DNA of 64,000 nucleotides from Streptomyces sp. NBC_00078 (GCF_026343335.1 NZ_JAPELX010000001.1:5890001-5954000); one strand, 5' to 3'; numbered from the stretch's first letter, positions 48,221 to 58,957 are shown. A program made the numbers and translations. Notes: a model not told the origin generated them from the sequence alone.

Positions 48221-50317
48221 TCAGCCCTGCGGAGCGCTCCTGCCGAGCTCGAACCAGACCACTTTCCCGGTGCTCAGCCGCGTCGCCCCCCACCGCCGGG
48301 CCAGCTTGTTCACCAGGTACAGGCCGCGTCCGCCCTCGTCGGTGGCCCGCGCCTGCCTCAGCCGCGGCAGCTGCGGCACGTCGTCGCCGACCTCGCACCG
48401 CAGCACGTCGGTGCGCAGCAGACGCAGCGTGACCGGCCGGGTCGCGTACCGCACCGCGTTGGTCACGACCTCGCTGACGAGCAGCTCCACGGAGTCGCTC
48501 ATGTCCTCCATGCCCCACCGGGACAGCGCGCGCCGGGCGAGTCGGCGGGCCCGGCCGGGCGCCGCGTCCTCCGGCTCCAGGAACCAGTACGCCACGTCGC
48601 TCGGCGCGATCCCGTCGAAGCGGGCGGCGAGCAGCGCGATGTCGTCGTCCCGGTCGCCCGGACCGAGCATGTCGAGGACCTCGTCGCACAGGGCTTCGAG
48701 TGGCGGCGGATGGTCGGGGCCGGTCAGCTGCGCGGTCGCGGCGAGCTTCTCGCGCAGCTGCTCTATCCCGGTCCACACGTCCCGCAGACGGGACTCCACC
48801 AGCCCGTCGGTGTAGAGGAGCAGGGTCGCCCCGGCCGGCGCGTCGAGCTCGACGGCCTCGAAGTCGACGCCGCCCACACCGATCGGCGCCCCCGGCGGCA
48901 CCCGCAGCACCTCGGCGCGGCCGCCCAGGTGCAGCAGGACCGGCGGCGGATGGCCGGCGTTGGCGATGGTGATGCGGTGCGAGACCGGGTCGTAGACGGC
49001 GTACAGGCAGGTCGCCATACGGTCGGTGCCCAGGCGCTGCGCCTGTTCGTCGAGGTGGTGCAGCACCTCCTGCGGGGGCAGGTCCAGGCCGGCCAGGGTC
49101 TGGGCGGTGGTGCGCAGCTGGCCCATGATGGCCGCCGACGTCATGGAGTGGCCCATCACGTCGCCGACGACGAGGGCCACGCGGCTGCCCGGCAGCGGGA
49201 TGGCGTCGTACCAGTCGCCGCCCACCCGCGCGGTCTCGGCGGCGGGCAGATAACGGGACGCGAGGCGTACGCCCGTGGGGCGCGGCAGCGTCTCGGGCAG
49301 CATGGTGCGCTGCAGCTCGTCGGCGATGTACGCCTCGCGGCCATACAGCACCGCCTTGTCGATGCCGAGCGCGCTGTGTGTGGCGAGCTGGGCGGCGACC
49401 AGGAGGTCGTCGGCCTCGAAGGCGATGCGCTCGGGGCGGCGCAGGAAGAGCGCGGCGCCGATCACACGGCGCCGGCCGCGCAGCGGGGCGAGGATCGCGC
49501 GCTGACCGCCCGGTACGGCGAACTCTCCACCCTCGCCCAGAAGTTCGGGCAGGGCGGCGCGGGCGGCGGGCGCGTCGGTGAAGACCGGGCGTACCCCGCG
49601 CAGCACGTCGGCCAGGGCGCTGCCCGGCCGCACCTCGCACAGTTCGGCGCCGACCGTGTCCAGCTCCGAGACCTCGTGCGGCTCCGGCTGCAGGGCCGGC
49701 GAGAACCCGCCCTCGGTGTCCCGCTCCGGCGGAATCCGGTCGGTGCGCCTCAGGCGCAGCAGCAGCGGGCCGGTGGGGCGCTCGTCGCCGACGGGCAGCG
49801 GGTCGCGCAGATAGACGAGGATCGCGTCGGAGAACGTCGGCACGGTCGCCCGGCACAGCCCCATGACGATCTCGTCGAGGTCGATGCCGCGGGCGATCCG
49901 CCGCGTCGCGGCGCCCACGAAGCGCAACCGGTCGCCGTCCCGTCGCATGGGCGCGGGCCGCCCCGGAAGCAGTCCCTGCCCGGTACGCCGCTCCTGGCCG
50001 CCGGCGTCCTGCGTCCGGTCCTGCTGGGTCCCGGGCTGGTCCGGGATGGACTCGGGCACGGGCCGCGGGCGATGGGCGCCCGGTTCCACGGCGGCGGGCT
50101 GCGAGTGCTCGGGGCCGCTGATGTCGGAGGAGGGCGAGGCCGGATCCTTTCCCTTGCTGCACGGCGTGGCCGTACCCGGCGTCGACGGTGTCTCCCCGGT
50201 GCGACCCTGTGCCGGTAAGGCGGCTGCGGGGGCGGAGGGCGCCGGCGTCGGGGTGTGCAGGAGCGCCCCGCGGGGGTCCGCGGGGGCGGCGCCCGGCTGT
50301 GGGCGCTCGAAGGACAT
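48221..50317 (-). CDS. SpoIIE/RsbU-type PP2C phosphatase with GAF and RsbW-like ATPase domains
   Basis: A 698-residue regulator. Residues 1-125 are Pro-rich and disordered; a GAF domain follows (about 135-315), then a SpoIIE PP2C domain (about 330-545, with VGGDWYDAIPL, VVGDVMGHSM, TLLLYTDGLVE and GDRDDDIALL metal ligands) and a C-terminal GHKL kinase-like domain (about 560-690, ELLVSEVVTNAVRYA, VGDDVPQLP, GGRGLYLVNKLARRWG). Such proteins both phosphorylate and dephosphorylate anti-anti-sigma factors. ATG 50317 has GGAG six bases upstream; GTG 50332 is an alternative. Confidence 0.92.
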   Translation of the reverse strand: MSFERPQPGAAPADPRGALLHTPTPAPSAPAAALPAQGRTGETPSTPGTATPCSKGKDPASPSSDISGPEHSQPAAVEPGAHRPRPVPESIPDQPGTQQDRTQDAGGQERRTGQGLLPGRPAPMRRDGDRLRFVGAATRRIARGIDLDEIVMGLCRATVPTFSDAILVYLRDPLPVGDERPTGPLLLRLRRTDRIPPERDTEGGFSPALQPEPHEVSELDTVGAELCEVRPGSALADVLRGVRPVFTDAPAARAALPELLGEGGEFAVPGGQRAILAPLRGRRRVIGAALFLRRPERIAFEADDLLVAAQLATHSALGIDKAVLYGREAYIADELQRTMLPETLPRPTGVRLASRYLPAAETARVGGDWYDAIPLPGSRVALVVGDVMGHSMTSAAIMGQLRTTAQTLAGLDLPPQEVLHHLDEQAQRLGTDRMATCLYAVYDPVSHRITIANAGHPPPVLLHLGGRAEVLRVPPGAPIGVGGVDFEAVELDAPAGATLLLYTDGLVESRLRDVWTGIEQLREKLAATAQLTGPDHPPPLEALCDEVLDMLGPGDRDDDIALLAARFDGIAPSDVAYWFLEPEDAAPGRARRLARRALSRWGMEDMSDSVELLVSEVVTNAVRYATRPVTLRLLRTDVLRCEVGDDVPQLPRLRQARATDEGGRGLYLVNKLARRWGATRLSTGKVVWFELGRSAPQG

Positions 50318-50684
50318 GGGGTGCTCCGTCACGCGTGTCGAATCCGTCCGTCCGGGGCTGCGCCTCGGGTGCGCAGTTCGTCCCGCAGGAATCCCGATAC
50401 CCGGAATACGTGTCCCCGGAACGGAATTCCCGCGTGGTCAGAGGCTGCTTCTGTGCCGTCGGCGACCCGTCTGCGGCTCGCAGCGCTGCCGCACTCGTAA
50501 CCCTCGCTCACGTCCTGCCGCCCCTCGGTGACGATCGGTCAAGCCCAGCGCGTGCTCCGGGAGTTGCTACTGCGCGCCCACCCGTCACCCGGCCACCGCC
50601 CCTCAACGACGGTGCTGCGCACCGGCCCCTGAACACTTGCGGAGGACGATCCTACGGTTGTGGACCGGGGGCGCATCAAGGGTC
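50318..50684. other. Gap upstream of the phosphatase gene
   Basis: This 367-bp gap holds the phosphatase promoter region, with CCGGAATACGTG and CCGGAACGGAATTCCCG as the only notable motifs, and the 3' flank of the DUF402 gene. No gene is seen. Confidence 0.4.
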
Positions 50685-51380
50685 TCATGAGGACACGTGC
50701 GCGGGCGTACGGTCCCAGTCCTCCGGCAAAGACGGTACAGCCCAGGACGGATCCGGGCGCCAGTGCTGCCAGCCGTCCGAGAACGGCGGGCCCCAGGCGC
50801 GGATCACCTCCACCGCGGCCCGCCCCGCCTCCCGCACCCGTTCGGCGACCGTGGCGTCCACCAGTCCGTCCCGCTGGGCCTGCGCGAACTCGTCCTCGTC
50901 CCGCCAGTGCCAACTGCGGTCCGGGTGCACCGAGATGTCCAGGAAGTGATCCTCGGAGTCGACCCCGCCCTCCCACCGCACCAGCGGCGACTCAAGATTC
51001 ACGTACCAGTTCTTGAACCGCCAGCCCGGCTCCCAGAACAGCCACACCGACCAGGGCTCGCCGGGCCGGGCAAGCTTCAGCACGCCCGTGCCGAACCAGC
51101 GGTCGAACTGGACCGTGCGGGGCTTGGTGTAGCGGGTTTCGAGCGGTTCCACGTGCACAGGCGTACCGTCGGCCAGCACCGGCTTCACACACTCGGTGCC
51201 CGGCGCCAGCCAGACGGCGAGCACTTCGGCGTCGTCGCGGACGACGGTGACGGGGCGGGCGATGTGGCAGCGTTTGCCGCCGTTCTCCCGGTACCGCCAC
51301 AGGATCTGGGTCCCGGCGGCCCAGAAGCCCGTCGATCCGCCCGCTTCCACTTCCGCTCTCACCGCTCCACCGTCCGCCAT
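50685..51380 (-). CDS. DUF402 (FomD-like) protein
   Basis: A 231-residue protein of the DUF402 family, which includes nucleoside di/triphosphate phosphatases and the FomD hydrolase of fosfomycin synthesis. Recognisable parts are ILWRYRENGGKRCHIARPVTVVRDDAEVLAVWLAPGTE, WSVWLFWEPGWRFKNWYVNLESPLVRWEGGVDSEDHFLDISVHPDRSWHWRDEDEF, which carry the acidic and aromatic residues of the active cavity. A -10 box (TAATAT, 51392-51387) ends six bases before the ATG, so the mRNA is likely leaderless. Confidence 0.85.
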   Translation of the reverse strand: MADGGAVRAEVEAGGSTGFWAAGTQILWRYRENGGKRCHIARPVTVVRDDAEVLAVWLAPGTECVKPVLADGTPVHVEPLETRYTKPRTVQFDRWFGTGVLKLARPGEPWSVWLFWEPGWRFKNWYVNLESPLVRWEGGVDSEDHFLDISVHPDRSWHWRDEDEFAQAQRDGLVDATVAERVREAGRAAVEVIRAWGPPFSDGWQHWRPDPSWAVPSLPEDWDRTPAHVSS

Positions 51381-51453
51381 GAAGAGATATTAGGTGCCAC
51401 AGGCATACGACGCCGCAGTGCGCGTCACGGTTCACGGCGGGCGCGGCGAAAGG

Positions 51454-52839
51454 TTACGGATGCGTCATCCGCAGGACATCCAGCGCCTCGTCGAGCTGCT
51501 CCAGTGTGAGGTCGCCGCGCTCCACGTACCCGCCGTCCAGGACGACTTGGCGGATCGTCCTCCGTTCGGCGAGCGCCTTCTTGGCGACCTTGGCGGCCTC
51601 CTCGTACCCGATGTACTTGTTGAGCGGGGTGACCACGGAGGGCGAGGACTCGGCGTACTCGCGCGCCCGCTCCCGGTTCGCGGTGATCCCGTCCACGGTC
51701 CGGTCGGCGAGCAGCCGGGAGACGTTCGCCAGCAGCCGGACGGACTCCAGCACGTTCCTGGCGATGACCGGCAGCATCACGTTGAGCTCGAAGTTGCCGG
51801 CGGCGCCCGCGGTGGCCACCGTCGCGTCGTTCCCGACGACCTGGGCGGCGACCATGAGCACGGCCTCGGGGATGACGGGGTTGACCTTGCCGGGCATGAT
51901 CGAGGACCCGGGCTGCAGGTCGGGGAGAGCGATCTCGGCGAGGCCGGTCCGCGGCCCGGAAGCCATCCAGCGCAGATCGTTGGCAATCTTGGTCAGCCCC
52001 ACCGCGATGGTCCTGAGCTGCCCGCTCGTCTCGACGATCCCGTCCCGCGCGCCCTGCGCCTCGAAGTGGTCGCGGGCCTCGGTGAGCGGCAGCCCGGTGA
52101 CCCGGGCGACCTCCTCGATGACCGCCGCGGAGAACCCGGGCGGCGTGTTGATGCCGGTGCCGACCGCCGTCCCCCCGAGGGGCAGCTCGGCGAGGCGGGG
52201 GAGGGAGGCGTACAGCCGCTCGACGCCGTACCGGATCTGGGCCGCGTACCCCCCGAACTCCTGCCCCAGCGTCACGGGCGTGGCATCCATCAGATGAGTC
52301 CGCCCGGACTTCACGACATCACCGAACTCCTCCGCCTTGCGCTGAAGCGAGCCGGCGAGATGCTCCAGAGCCGGGATGAGATCCCGCGTCACGGCGGCCG
52401 TGGCGGCGATGTGGATGGAGGAGGGGAAGACGTCGTTGGACGACTGGGACGCGTTCACATGGTCATTGGGGTGTACGTCCCTGCCGAGCCGCTCCGTGGC
52501 GAGGGTGGCGACGACCTCGTTGGTGTTCATGTTCGACGAGGTGCCGGAACCGGTCTGGAAGACGTCGATGGGGAACTGCTCGTCCCAGTCCCCCCGGGCG
52601 ACCTCCCCGGCCGCCTCCTGGATCGCCTCGGCGATGTCCTTGTCGAGCACGCCGAGCCGTGCGTTCACCTTCGCGGCGGCGCCCTTGATGCGGGCGAGGG
52701 CCTCGATGTGGGCGCGCTCGATGCGCTGGCCGGAGACGGGGAAGTTCTCGACGGCACGCTGGGTCTGGGCCCGCCACTTGGCGTCGGCGGGGACACGGAC
52801 CTCGCCCATGGAGTCGTGCTCGATGCGGTAGTCGGTCAT
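51454..52839 (-). CDS. fumC: Class II fumarate hydratase
   Basis: A 461-residue iron-independent fumarase that interconverts fumarate and malate in the TCA cycle. It carries TGSGTSSNMNTNEV, NDHVNASQSSNDVFPS, KSGRTHLMDATPVTLGQEF and the signature GSSIMPGKVNP (about residue 310-320). The ATG at 52839 begins the homologous protein. It lies downstream of the class I fumarase on the same strand, with a 183-bp gap. Confidence 0.96.
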   Translation of the reverse strand: MTDYRIEHDSMGEVRVPADAKWRAQTQRAVENFPVSGQRIERAHIEALARIKGAAAKVNARLGVLDKDIAEAIQEAAGEVARGDWDEQFPIDVFQTGSGTSSNMNTNEVVATLATERLGRDVHPNDHVNASQSSNDVFPSSIHIAATAAVTRDLIPALEHLAGSLQRKAEEFGDVVKSGRTHLMDATPVTLGQEFGGYAAQIRYGVERLYASLPRLAELPLGGTAVGTGINTPPGFSAAVIEEVARVTGLPLTEARDHFEAQGARDGIVETSGQLRTIAVGLTKIANDLRWMASGPRTGLAEIALPDLQPGSSIMPGKVNPVIPEAVLMVAAQVVGNDATVATAGAAGNFELNVMLPVIARNVLESVRLLANVSRLLADRTVDGITANRERAREYAESSPSVVTPLNKYIGYEEAAKVAKKALAERRTIRQVVLDGGYVERGDLTLEQLDEALDVLRMTHP

Positions 52840-53022
52840 GCCCGTATAGCGATCGGGAGGGTGGGGATGTTCCGGCCCGCACTCCGATCGGCCCCTGTGA
52901 CGCACATCTCGCGTCCACTGCCCGGATCCGGCGCCCTCCGGGCCACCGGCCCTTCGAGGACCGGGCCGTCGAGGCCGAACGGGCGGCGGGGGCAGATCCG
53001 TCCCCCCGCCGCGCCGGGCGCC

Positions 53023-54690
<1,668 letters not shown>

Positions 54691-54838
54691 CGCAGCCCAT
54701 TCCTCACTCGACAGACGACGGCCCGCCGACGTTGGCGGGCGCTCACCAGCGTAGAACCTGCCACCGGCAGGGAGCTTGTGAGGTAAGGCTCAGTTCGAGA
54801 TCAGTATGGGTTTTCCACAGGTCCGGAATAGGGCTAGT

Positions 54839-54864
54839 CGCGATCTATCGCGTTTCGGTACGCT
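54839..54864 (+). promoter_or_regulatory. Promoter and inverted repeat before the DUF1707 gene
   Basis: CGCGAT-CT-ATCGCG (54839-54852) is a perfect inverted repeat in the spacer upstream of TACGCT (54859-54864). The predicted transcription start falls on the GTG at 54871, so the mRNA is probably leaderless and the repeat a repressor site. Confidence 0.5.
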
Positions 54865-54870
54865 GCTGCC

Positions 54871-55563
54871 GTGGACCTTCACAAGCACACCGAACCCGCG
54901 CCCGCGGTGGCCGACCTGCGCGCCTCGGACGCCGACCGCGACCGCATCGCCGACCTCCTGCGCGACGCCCTCGCCGAGGGGCGCCTGACAGCCGACGAGC
55001 ACGCCGAGCGTGTGGAGGGTGTGCTCGCCGCCAAGACGGTCGGCGAGCTGGAGGTCTTCATACGGGACCTGCCCGCCGCCCACCGGCACCGCGCGGCCCC
55101 CGGCTTCGCCGCGGCCCCGAACCGGCCCACGGTGGGGGCGATCCCGGCGGACCCCGACGACAATGTGGTGGCGGTGTTCAGCAGCGCCGCCCGCAAGGGC
55201 CGCTGGCGCGCGGGCCGCCGTATCCACGCGTACGCGGTCTTCGGCACCGTGGAGATAGACCTCAGCGAGGCGCTCTTCGAGTACCAGCAGGTCGTGATCA
55301 AGGCCATCTCCGTGTTCGGCAACGTCGAGGTCCGAGTCCCGGAGAACGTGTCGCTGCGCGGCACCGGCGGCGGCGTACTGGGCAACTTCGAGGTGGACAC
55401 CCTCGACTCGACGGATCCGGACGCCCCGGTCGTCTACGTCGACGGATGGGCCGTCCTCGGCAATGTCGAGGCGCGGCCGAAGCGCGGCAAGCTCGTCGCC
55501 GACATCCTCGATCGTGTCCAGCACAAGGTCGACAGGAGTTTGCGCAAGCATCTGGATCGTTGA
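54871..55563 (+). CDS. DUF1707 protein with LiaF-like C-terminal domain
   Basis: A 230-residue cytoplasmic protein. DUF1707 (about 15-68, LRASDADRDRIADLLRDALAEGRLTADEHAERVEGVLAAKTVGELEVFIRDLP) is followed by a linker and a beta-helix-like cell-wall-active antibiotic response domain (about 115-210, AVFGTVEIDLSEALFEYQQVVIKAISVFGNVEVRVPENVSLRG, DGWAVLGNVEARP). Related LiaF proteins regulate envelope-stress signalling, but the role here is unknown. No Shine-Dalgarno is seen. Confidence 0.85.
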   Translation: MDLHKHTEPAPAVADLRASDADRDRIADLLRDALAEGRLTADEHAERVEGVLAAKTVGELEVFIRDLPAAHRHRAAPGFAAAPNRPTVGAIPADPDDNVVAVFSSAARKGRWRAGRRIHAYAVFGTVEIDLSEALFEYQQVVIKAISVFGNVEVRVPENVSLRGTGGGVLGNFEVDTLDSTDPDAPVVYVDGWAVLGNVEARPKRGKLVADILDRVQHKVDRSLRKHLDR

Positions 55564-55599
55564 CGGTTGTGAATCCGGCCGTGTTTCCGGGGAACCGGT

Positions 55600-55617
55600 C
55601 CACCCCGGCCGGGGTGG
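55600..55617. terminator. Perfect palindrome after the DUF1707 gene
   Basis: CCACCCCGGCCGGGGTGG is an 18-bp perfect palindrome 37 bp after the stop. It may be a terminator-like hairpin or a protein site upstream of the whiB-like gene. Confidence 0.45.
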
Positions 55618-55735
55618 GAGGCGTGCCTGAGCACCCGAAACCCAGCGGTTGGGAACTCAGTGCATAGGCACGCGCACAGCGGGTAGGCCTTGCTGCATCG
55701 TCGCTCGCTCGCGAAGCCGTCGTCAGGAGTAGACC

Positions 55736-56110
55736 GTGCTGCAACCGCCGCATTCGTCCCTGCAGGTAGCTGCCGTTTTGGCCCAGCGGGTGCCAGTGCG
55801 GGACAGGGACCAAGACGCTCCATGGCACACCGAGGCGGTGTGCCGGCGCGACGAGGCCGGCCTGTTCTTCGCCCCCTCCAAGGAACCCACTGCCGCCCGG
55901 CTCTCCCGCGAGGAGGCCGCCAAGCGAGTCTGTGCCCGCTGCCCGGTCATGGTCGAGTGCCGAGAGCACGCGCTGCTGCAACCCGAGCCCTACGGCGTCT
56001 GGGGCGGCCTCACCGCCGCCGAGCGCCGCGTCGTCCTGGCCCGGCGCCGCCGCCGCGAGATGGAACTGAAGAAGACGGCGCGGGCGGATCAGATAGCGGC
56101 CGCCGGCTGA
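55736..56110 (+). CDS. WhiB-family iron-sulfur regulator
   Basis: A 124-residue Wbl protein. The four cluster ligands are C36, C66, C69 and C75 (AVCRRDE, RVCARCPVMVECREHAL), followed by the GVWGGLTAAER turn and a basic C-terminal tail (RRRRREMELKK) for DNA or sigma-factor contact. Wbl proteins bind a 4Fe-4S cluster and usually act with the principal sigma factor in development or redox control. GTG 55736 has AGGAG nine bases upstream. It resembles the Wbl member near glpX and the fumarase genes in other Streptomyces (from memory). Confidence 0.94.
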   Translation: MLQPPHSSLQVAAVLAQRVPVRDRDQDAPWHTEAVCRRDEAGLFFAPSKEPTAARLSREEAAKRVCARCPVMVECREHALLQPEPYGVWGGLTAAERRVVLARRRRREMELKKTARADQIAAAG

Positions 56111-56127
56111 CCGGCCCACCGCACGCG

Positions 56128-56173
56128 AAAGGGGCGCCCCCTAGAAACCGCCCGCACCAGGGGGCGCCCCTTT
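56128..56173. terminator. Bidirectional terminator between whiB-like and glpX
   Basis: A 15-bp perfect stem (AAAGGGGCGCCCCCT, 56128-56142, with 56159-56173) ends in T bases on the plus strand and A bases at the other side, so it serves both convergent genes. Confidence 0.85.
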
Positions 56174-56213
56174 TCCGCACGCTCAGTGGCTCTGCCGCAC
56201 GCCGGAGCCGGAG

Positions 56214-57248
56214 CTATTTGGCGCGATCGAAATCAATCGCGCTGTAGGCGCGCAGCTTGCTGAGCCGGTGCTCGGAGTCGATCCTGCGCACCGTCCCCGA
56301 CTTCGACCGCATCACGATCGAGTCGGTCGTCGCGGTCTCCGAGCGGTACCGCACACCCCGCAGCAGCTCGCCGTCGGTGATCCCGGTCGCCACGAAGAAC
56401 ACGTTCTCCCCGGACACGAGGTCGTCGGTCGTCAGCACCCGGCCGAGGTCGTGCCCGGCGTCGATGGCCCGCGCCCGCTCCTCGTCGTCCTTCGGCCACA
56501 GCTTGCCCTGGATCGTCCCGCCCAGGCACTTCACCGCACAGGCGGAGATGATTCCCTCGGGCGTACCGCCGATGCCGAGCAGCATGTCGACGCCGGTGCC
56601 CTCGCGGAGCGCGTAGATCGAACCGGCGACATCGCCGTCGGAGATCAGCTTGATGCGTGCGCCGGCCTCCCGGATCTCCTTGATGATCCCCTCGTGCCGA
56701 GGCCGGTCCAGGATCACCACGGTGACGTCCTCCGGCGTGGAGCGCTTCGCCTTGGCGACCCGGCGGATGTTCACGGACACCGGCGCGTCGATGTCGACGA
56801 AGTCGGCGGCCTCGGGGCCGGTGACCAGCTTGTCCATGTAGAAGACGGCGGACGGGTCGAACATCGACCCGCGGTCGGCGGCGGCCAGCACCGCGATGGC
56901 GTTCGGCATGCCCTTGGCGGTCAGCGTCGTGCCGTCGATCGGATCGACGGCGATGTCGCACTCAGGGCCGGTCCCGTCACCGACGCGCTCGCCGTTGAAG
57001 AGCATCGGGGCCTCGTCCTTCTCGCCCTCGCCGATGACGACCACGCCGTTCATCGACACGGTGGAGACGAGGGAGCGCATGGCGCGCACCGCGGCACCGT
57101 CGGCGCCGTTCTTGTCGCCCCGCCCGACCCAGCGGCCCGCGGCCATCGCGGCTGCTTCGGTCACCCGGACGAGCTCCAGGGCAAGGTTGCGGTCAGGGGC
57201 TTCGCGGGGAACTTCGAGTTCGGACGGCAACTGATGATGCTCGGTCAT
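56214..57248 (-). CDS. glpX: Class II fructose-1,6-bisphosphatase
   Basis: A 344-residue GlpX-type phosphatase that makes fructose 6-phosphate for gluconeogenesis. It shows GRGDKNGADGAAVRAMR, VVIGEGEKDEAPMLFNGE, the metal site DIAVDPIDGTTLTAKG and GIGGTPEGIISACAVKCLGG. AAAGG precedes the ATG at 57248. It is the usual and only fructose bisphosphatase type in actinomycetes. Confidence 0.95.
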   Translation of the reverse strand: MTEHHQLPSELEVPREAPDRNLALELVRVTEAAAMAAGRWVGRGDKNGADGAAVRAMRSLVSTVSMNGVVVIGEGEKDEAPMLFNGERVGDGTGPECDIAVDPIDGTTLTAKGMPNAIAVLAAADRGSMFDPSAVFYMDKLVTGPEAADFVDIDAPVSVNIRRVAKAKRSTPEDVTVVILDRPRHEGIIKEIREAGARIKLISDGDVAGSIYALREGTGVDMLLGIGGTPEGIISACAVKCLGGTIQGKLWPKDDEERARAIDAGHDLGRVLTTDDLVSGENVFFVATGITDGELLRGVRYRSETATTDSIVMRSKSGTVRRIDSEHRLSKLRAYSAIDFDRAK

Positions 57249-57375
57249 CGAGGCGCACCTTTCTGATACGACGACGGCCGGATGAGGGTTCGACCAACGA
57301 CTCTATCGTCAGTCCGACAAAATGAGCAGGGGACCCCACGGATGAGCGGACCGGGCACCTGCGACGATAGGGGGC

Positions 57376-57897
57376 GTGGCAGGTTCGAACGGCAAGCAGA
57401 AGACGGTCCGGGACATGATCCTCTCCCTGGGCCTCATCGGGATCGCGGCGGCGCTCATCTACGTCTTCATTCCGCACGGGGACTCGGCTCCGGATATCAA
57501 GCCGGTCGACTACCGCGTCGAGCTGCTCACGGCACGCCGCGCCGCGGCCTACCCGGTGGCCGCCCCCGAGGGCCTGTCCAAGGACTGGAAGGCGACCTCG
57601 GTCCGCTTCCAGGGCGACAACTTCGACGCCTGGCACCTGGGCTTCCACACTCCCGACGCCCAGTACGTGCAGATCGAGCAGTCGACTCAGCGGCCGTCGG
57701 AGTTCATCGACGACGCCAGCCAGGGCGCATCGGCGACCAAGGCCACCCAGCGGATCGACGGCAGGACGTGGACGCGTTACACCGGCGGCCGATACGACGC
57801 CCTCGTGCTCACGGGGAAGGGCTCGACGACCGTGGTCGCGGGCACGGGCTCGTTCCGGCAGCTGACGGAGATGGCGCAGGCGCTGAAGGCGTCGTAG
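57376..57897 (+). CDS. DUF4245 membrane-anchored protein
   Basis: A 173-residue protein with one N-terminal helix (about 14-34, MILSLGLIGIAAALIYVFIP) and an extracytoplasmic DUF4245 domain (YRVELLTARRAAAYPVAAPEGLSKDWKATSVRF, WHLGFHTPDAQYVQIEQS). Function unknown. A GATAGGG lies just before the GTG, so the start may be leaderless. It is divergent from glpX, which is a conserved arrangement in Streptomyces. Confidence 0.85.
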   Translation: MAGSNGKQKTVRDMILSLGLIGIAAALIYVFIPHGDSAPDIKPVDYRVELLTARRAAAYPVAAPEGLSKDWKATSVRFQGDNFDAWHLGFHTPDAQYVQIEQSTQRPSEFIDDASQGASATKATQRIDGRTWTRYTGGRYDALVLTGKGSTTVVAGTGSFRQLTEMAQALKAS

Positions 57898-57909
57898 GCG
57901 TATGTGCGT

Positions 57910-57947
57910 GACGAAGGCCCCCGGCGCGGTCGCCGGGGGCCTTCGTC
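57910..57947. terminator. Bidirectional terminator
   Basis: A 17-bp perfect stem (57910-57926 with 57931-57947) with a 4-base loop separates the convergent DUF4245 and nitroreductase genes. Confidence 0.85.
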
Positions 57948-57962
57948 GTGCGCGGTGGCCGC

Positions 57963-58553
57963 TCAGACCGTGGTGACGACCTCGTCGTACGCCAGGCGCG
58001 GGGAGCGCGGGAACCAGGCGTCCTCGCCCGGCTTGCCGATGTTGACGACCATCAGCGGGGTGTGGTCGTCGTCCAGGAACTCCTTCTGGACGCCCGCGAA
58101 GTCGAGACCGGTCATCGGGCCGGCGGCGAGGCCCGCGGCACGGACGCCGATGATGAAGTAGGCGGCCTGCAGCGCGGCGTTCAGGCCGGCGGCACCCTCA
58201 CGGGCCGGGCGCTCGGAGAAGAAGACGTCCTTGGCGGCCGGGAAGTGCGGGAAGAGGGTCGGCAGCTCCTCGTGGAACTCGTTGTCCGCGGAGAGGATCG
58301 CGACCAGCGGGGCGGTGGCTGTCTTGGGCTGGTTGCCCTCGGCCATGTGCTGCACCAGGCGCTCGCGGGCCTCGGCGGAGCGGACCAGGGTGACGCGCAG
58401 CGGCGACTGGTTGAAGGCGGTCGGGCCGTACTTGACGAGGTCGTAGATCGCCTGGATCTGCTCGTCCGTCACCGGCTCGTCGGTGAAGGTGTTGGCGGTA
58501 CGGGCCTCGCGGAACAGCAGGTCCTGGGCGGCGGGGTCGAGAACGAGAGACAT
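57963..58553 (-). CDS. Nitroreductase-family protein (malonic semialdehyde reductase-like)
   Basis: A 196-residue flavin reductase of the RutE/HadB-like group (LVLDPAAQDLLFREARTANTFTDEPVTDEQIQAIYDLVKYGPTAFNQSPLRVTLV, GLNAALQAAYFIIGVRAAGLAAGPMTG). ATG 58553 has GAGGAAG seven bases upstream. Family members use FMN and NAD(P)H; the real substrate is uncertain. An AT-rich palindrome about 90 bp upstream is a likely repressor site. Confidence 0.88.
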   Translation of the reverse strand: MSLVLDPAAQDLLFREARTANTFTDEPVTDEQIQAIYDLVKYGPTAFNQSPLRVTLVRSAEARERLVQHMAEGNQPKTATAPLVAILSADNEFHEELPTLFPHFPAAKDVFFSERPAREGAAGLNAALQAAYFIIGVRAAGLAAGPMTGLDFAGVQKEFLDDDHTPLMVVNIGKPGEDAWFPRSPRLAYDEVVTTV

Positions 58554-58644
58554 GCGTGAACTTCCTCGGGGTGGCATCCGGGCTACAACCGGACCGCGGT
58601 CCGGAAAGGCTGACGACACCGAATGTACGCGAAGAAAGGTGAAA

Positions 58645-58658
58645 GTTAAAGCTTCAAC
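58645..58658. promoter_or_regulatory. AT-rich near-palindrome upstream of the nitroreductase gene
   Basis: GTTAAAGCTTCAAC matches its reverse complement at 12 of 14 positions and is notably AT-rich for this genome, the look of a MarR- or HxlR-type operator. A -10-like TACATT lies downstream on the minus strand (58627-58622). Confidence 0.45.
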
Positions 58659-58708
58659 GAAATTCAGGGTGTGGTGATCCGCCTCACAACAGATCACCTT
58701 CGGTAGGG

Positions 58709-58957
58709 CTACTCGCCGGGCTCTTCCCCGGCCGCTTCCTCCCCGGCCGCTTCCTCCCCGGCCAGCGCCGCGTCCAGCCGTGCCCGCGCCCCGTCCAGCC
58801 AGCGCCGGCACACCTTGGCCAGCTCCTCGCCCCGCTCCCAGAGCGCGAGGGACTCCTCAAGCGTCGTGCCGCCCGCCTCCAGCCGGCGTACGACCTCGAT
58901 CAGCTCGTCCCGGGCCTGCTCGTAGCCGAGCGTCTCTTCCGCCACCTTGCTGGTCAT
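58709..58957 (-). CDS. xseB: Exodeoxyribonuclease VII small subunit
   Basis: An 82-residue XseB (LGYEQARDELIEVVRRLEAGGTTLEESLALWERGEELAKVCRRWLDGARARLDAAL). It pairs with XseA, encoded 9 bp upstream. The C-terminus is extended by tandem EEAAG units from a repeated 15-bp sequence (about 58722-58766). Confidence 0.93.
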   Translation of the reverse strand: MTSKVAEETLGYEQARDELIEVVRRLEAGGTTLEESLALWERGEELAKVCRRWLDGARARLDAALAGEEAAGEEAAGEEPGE

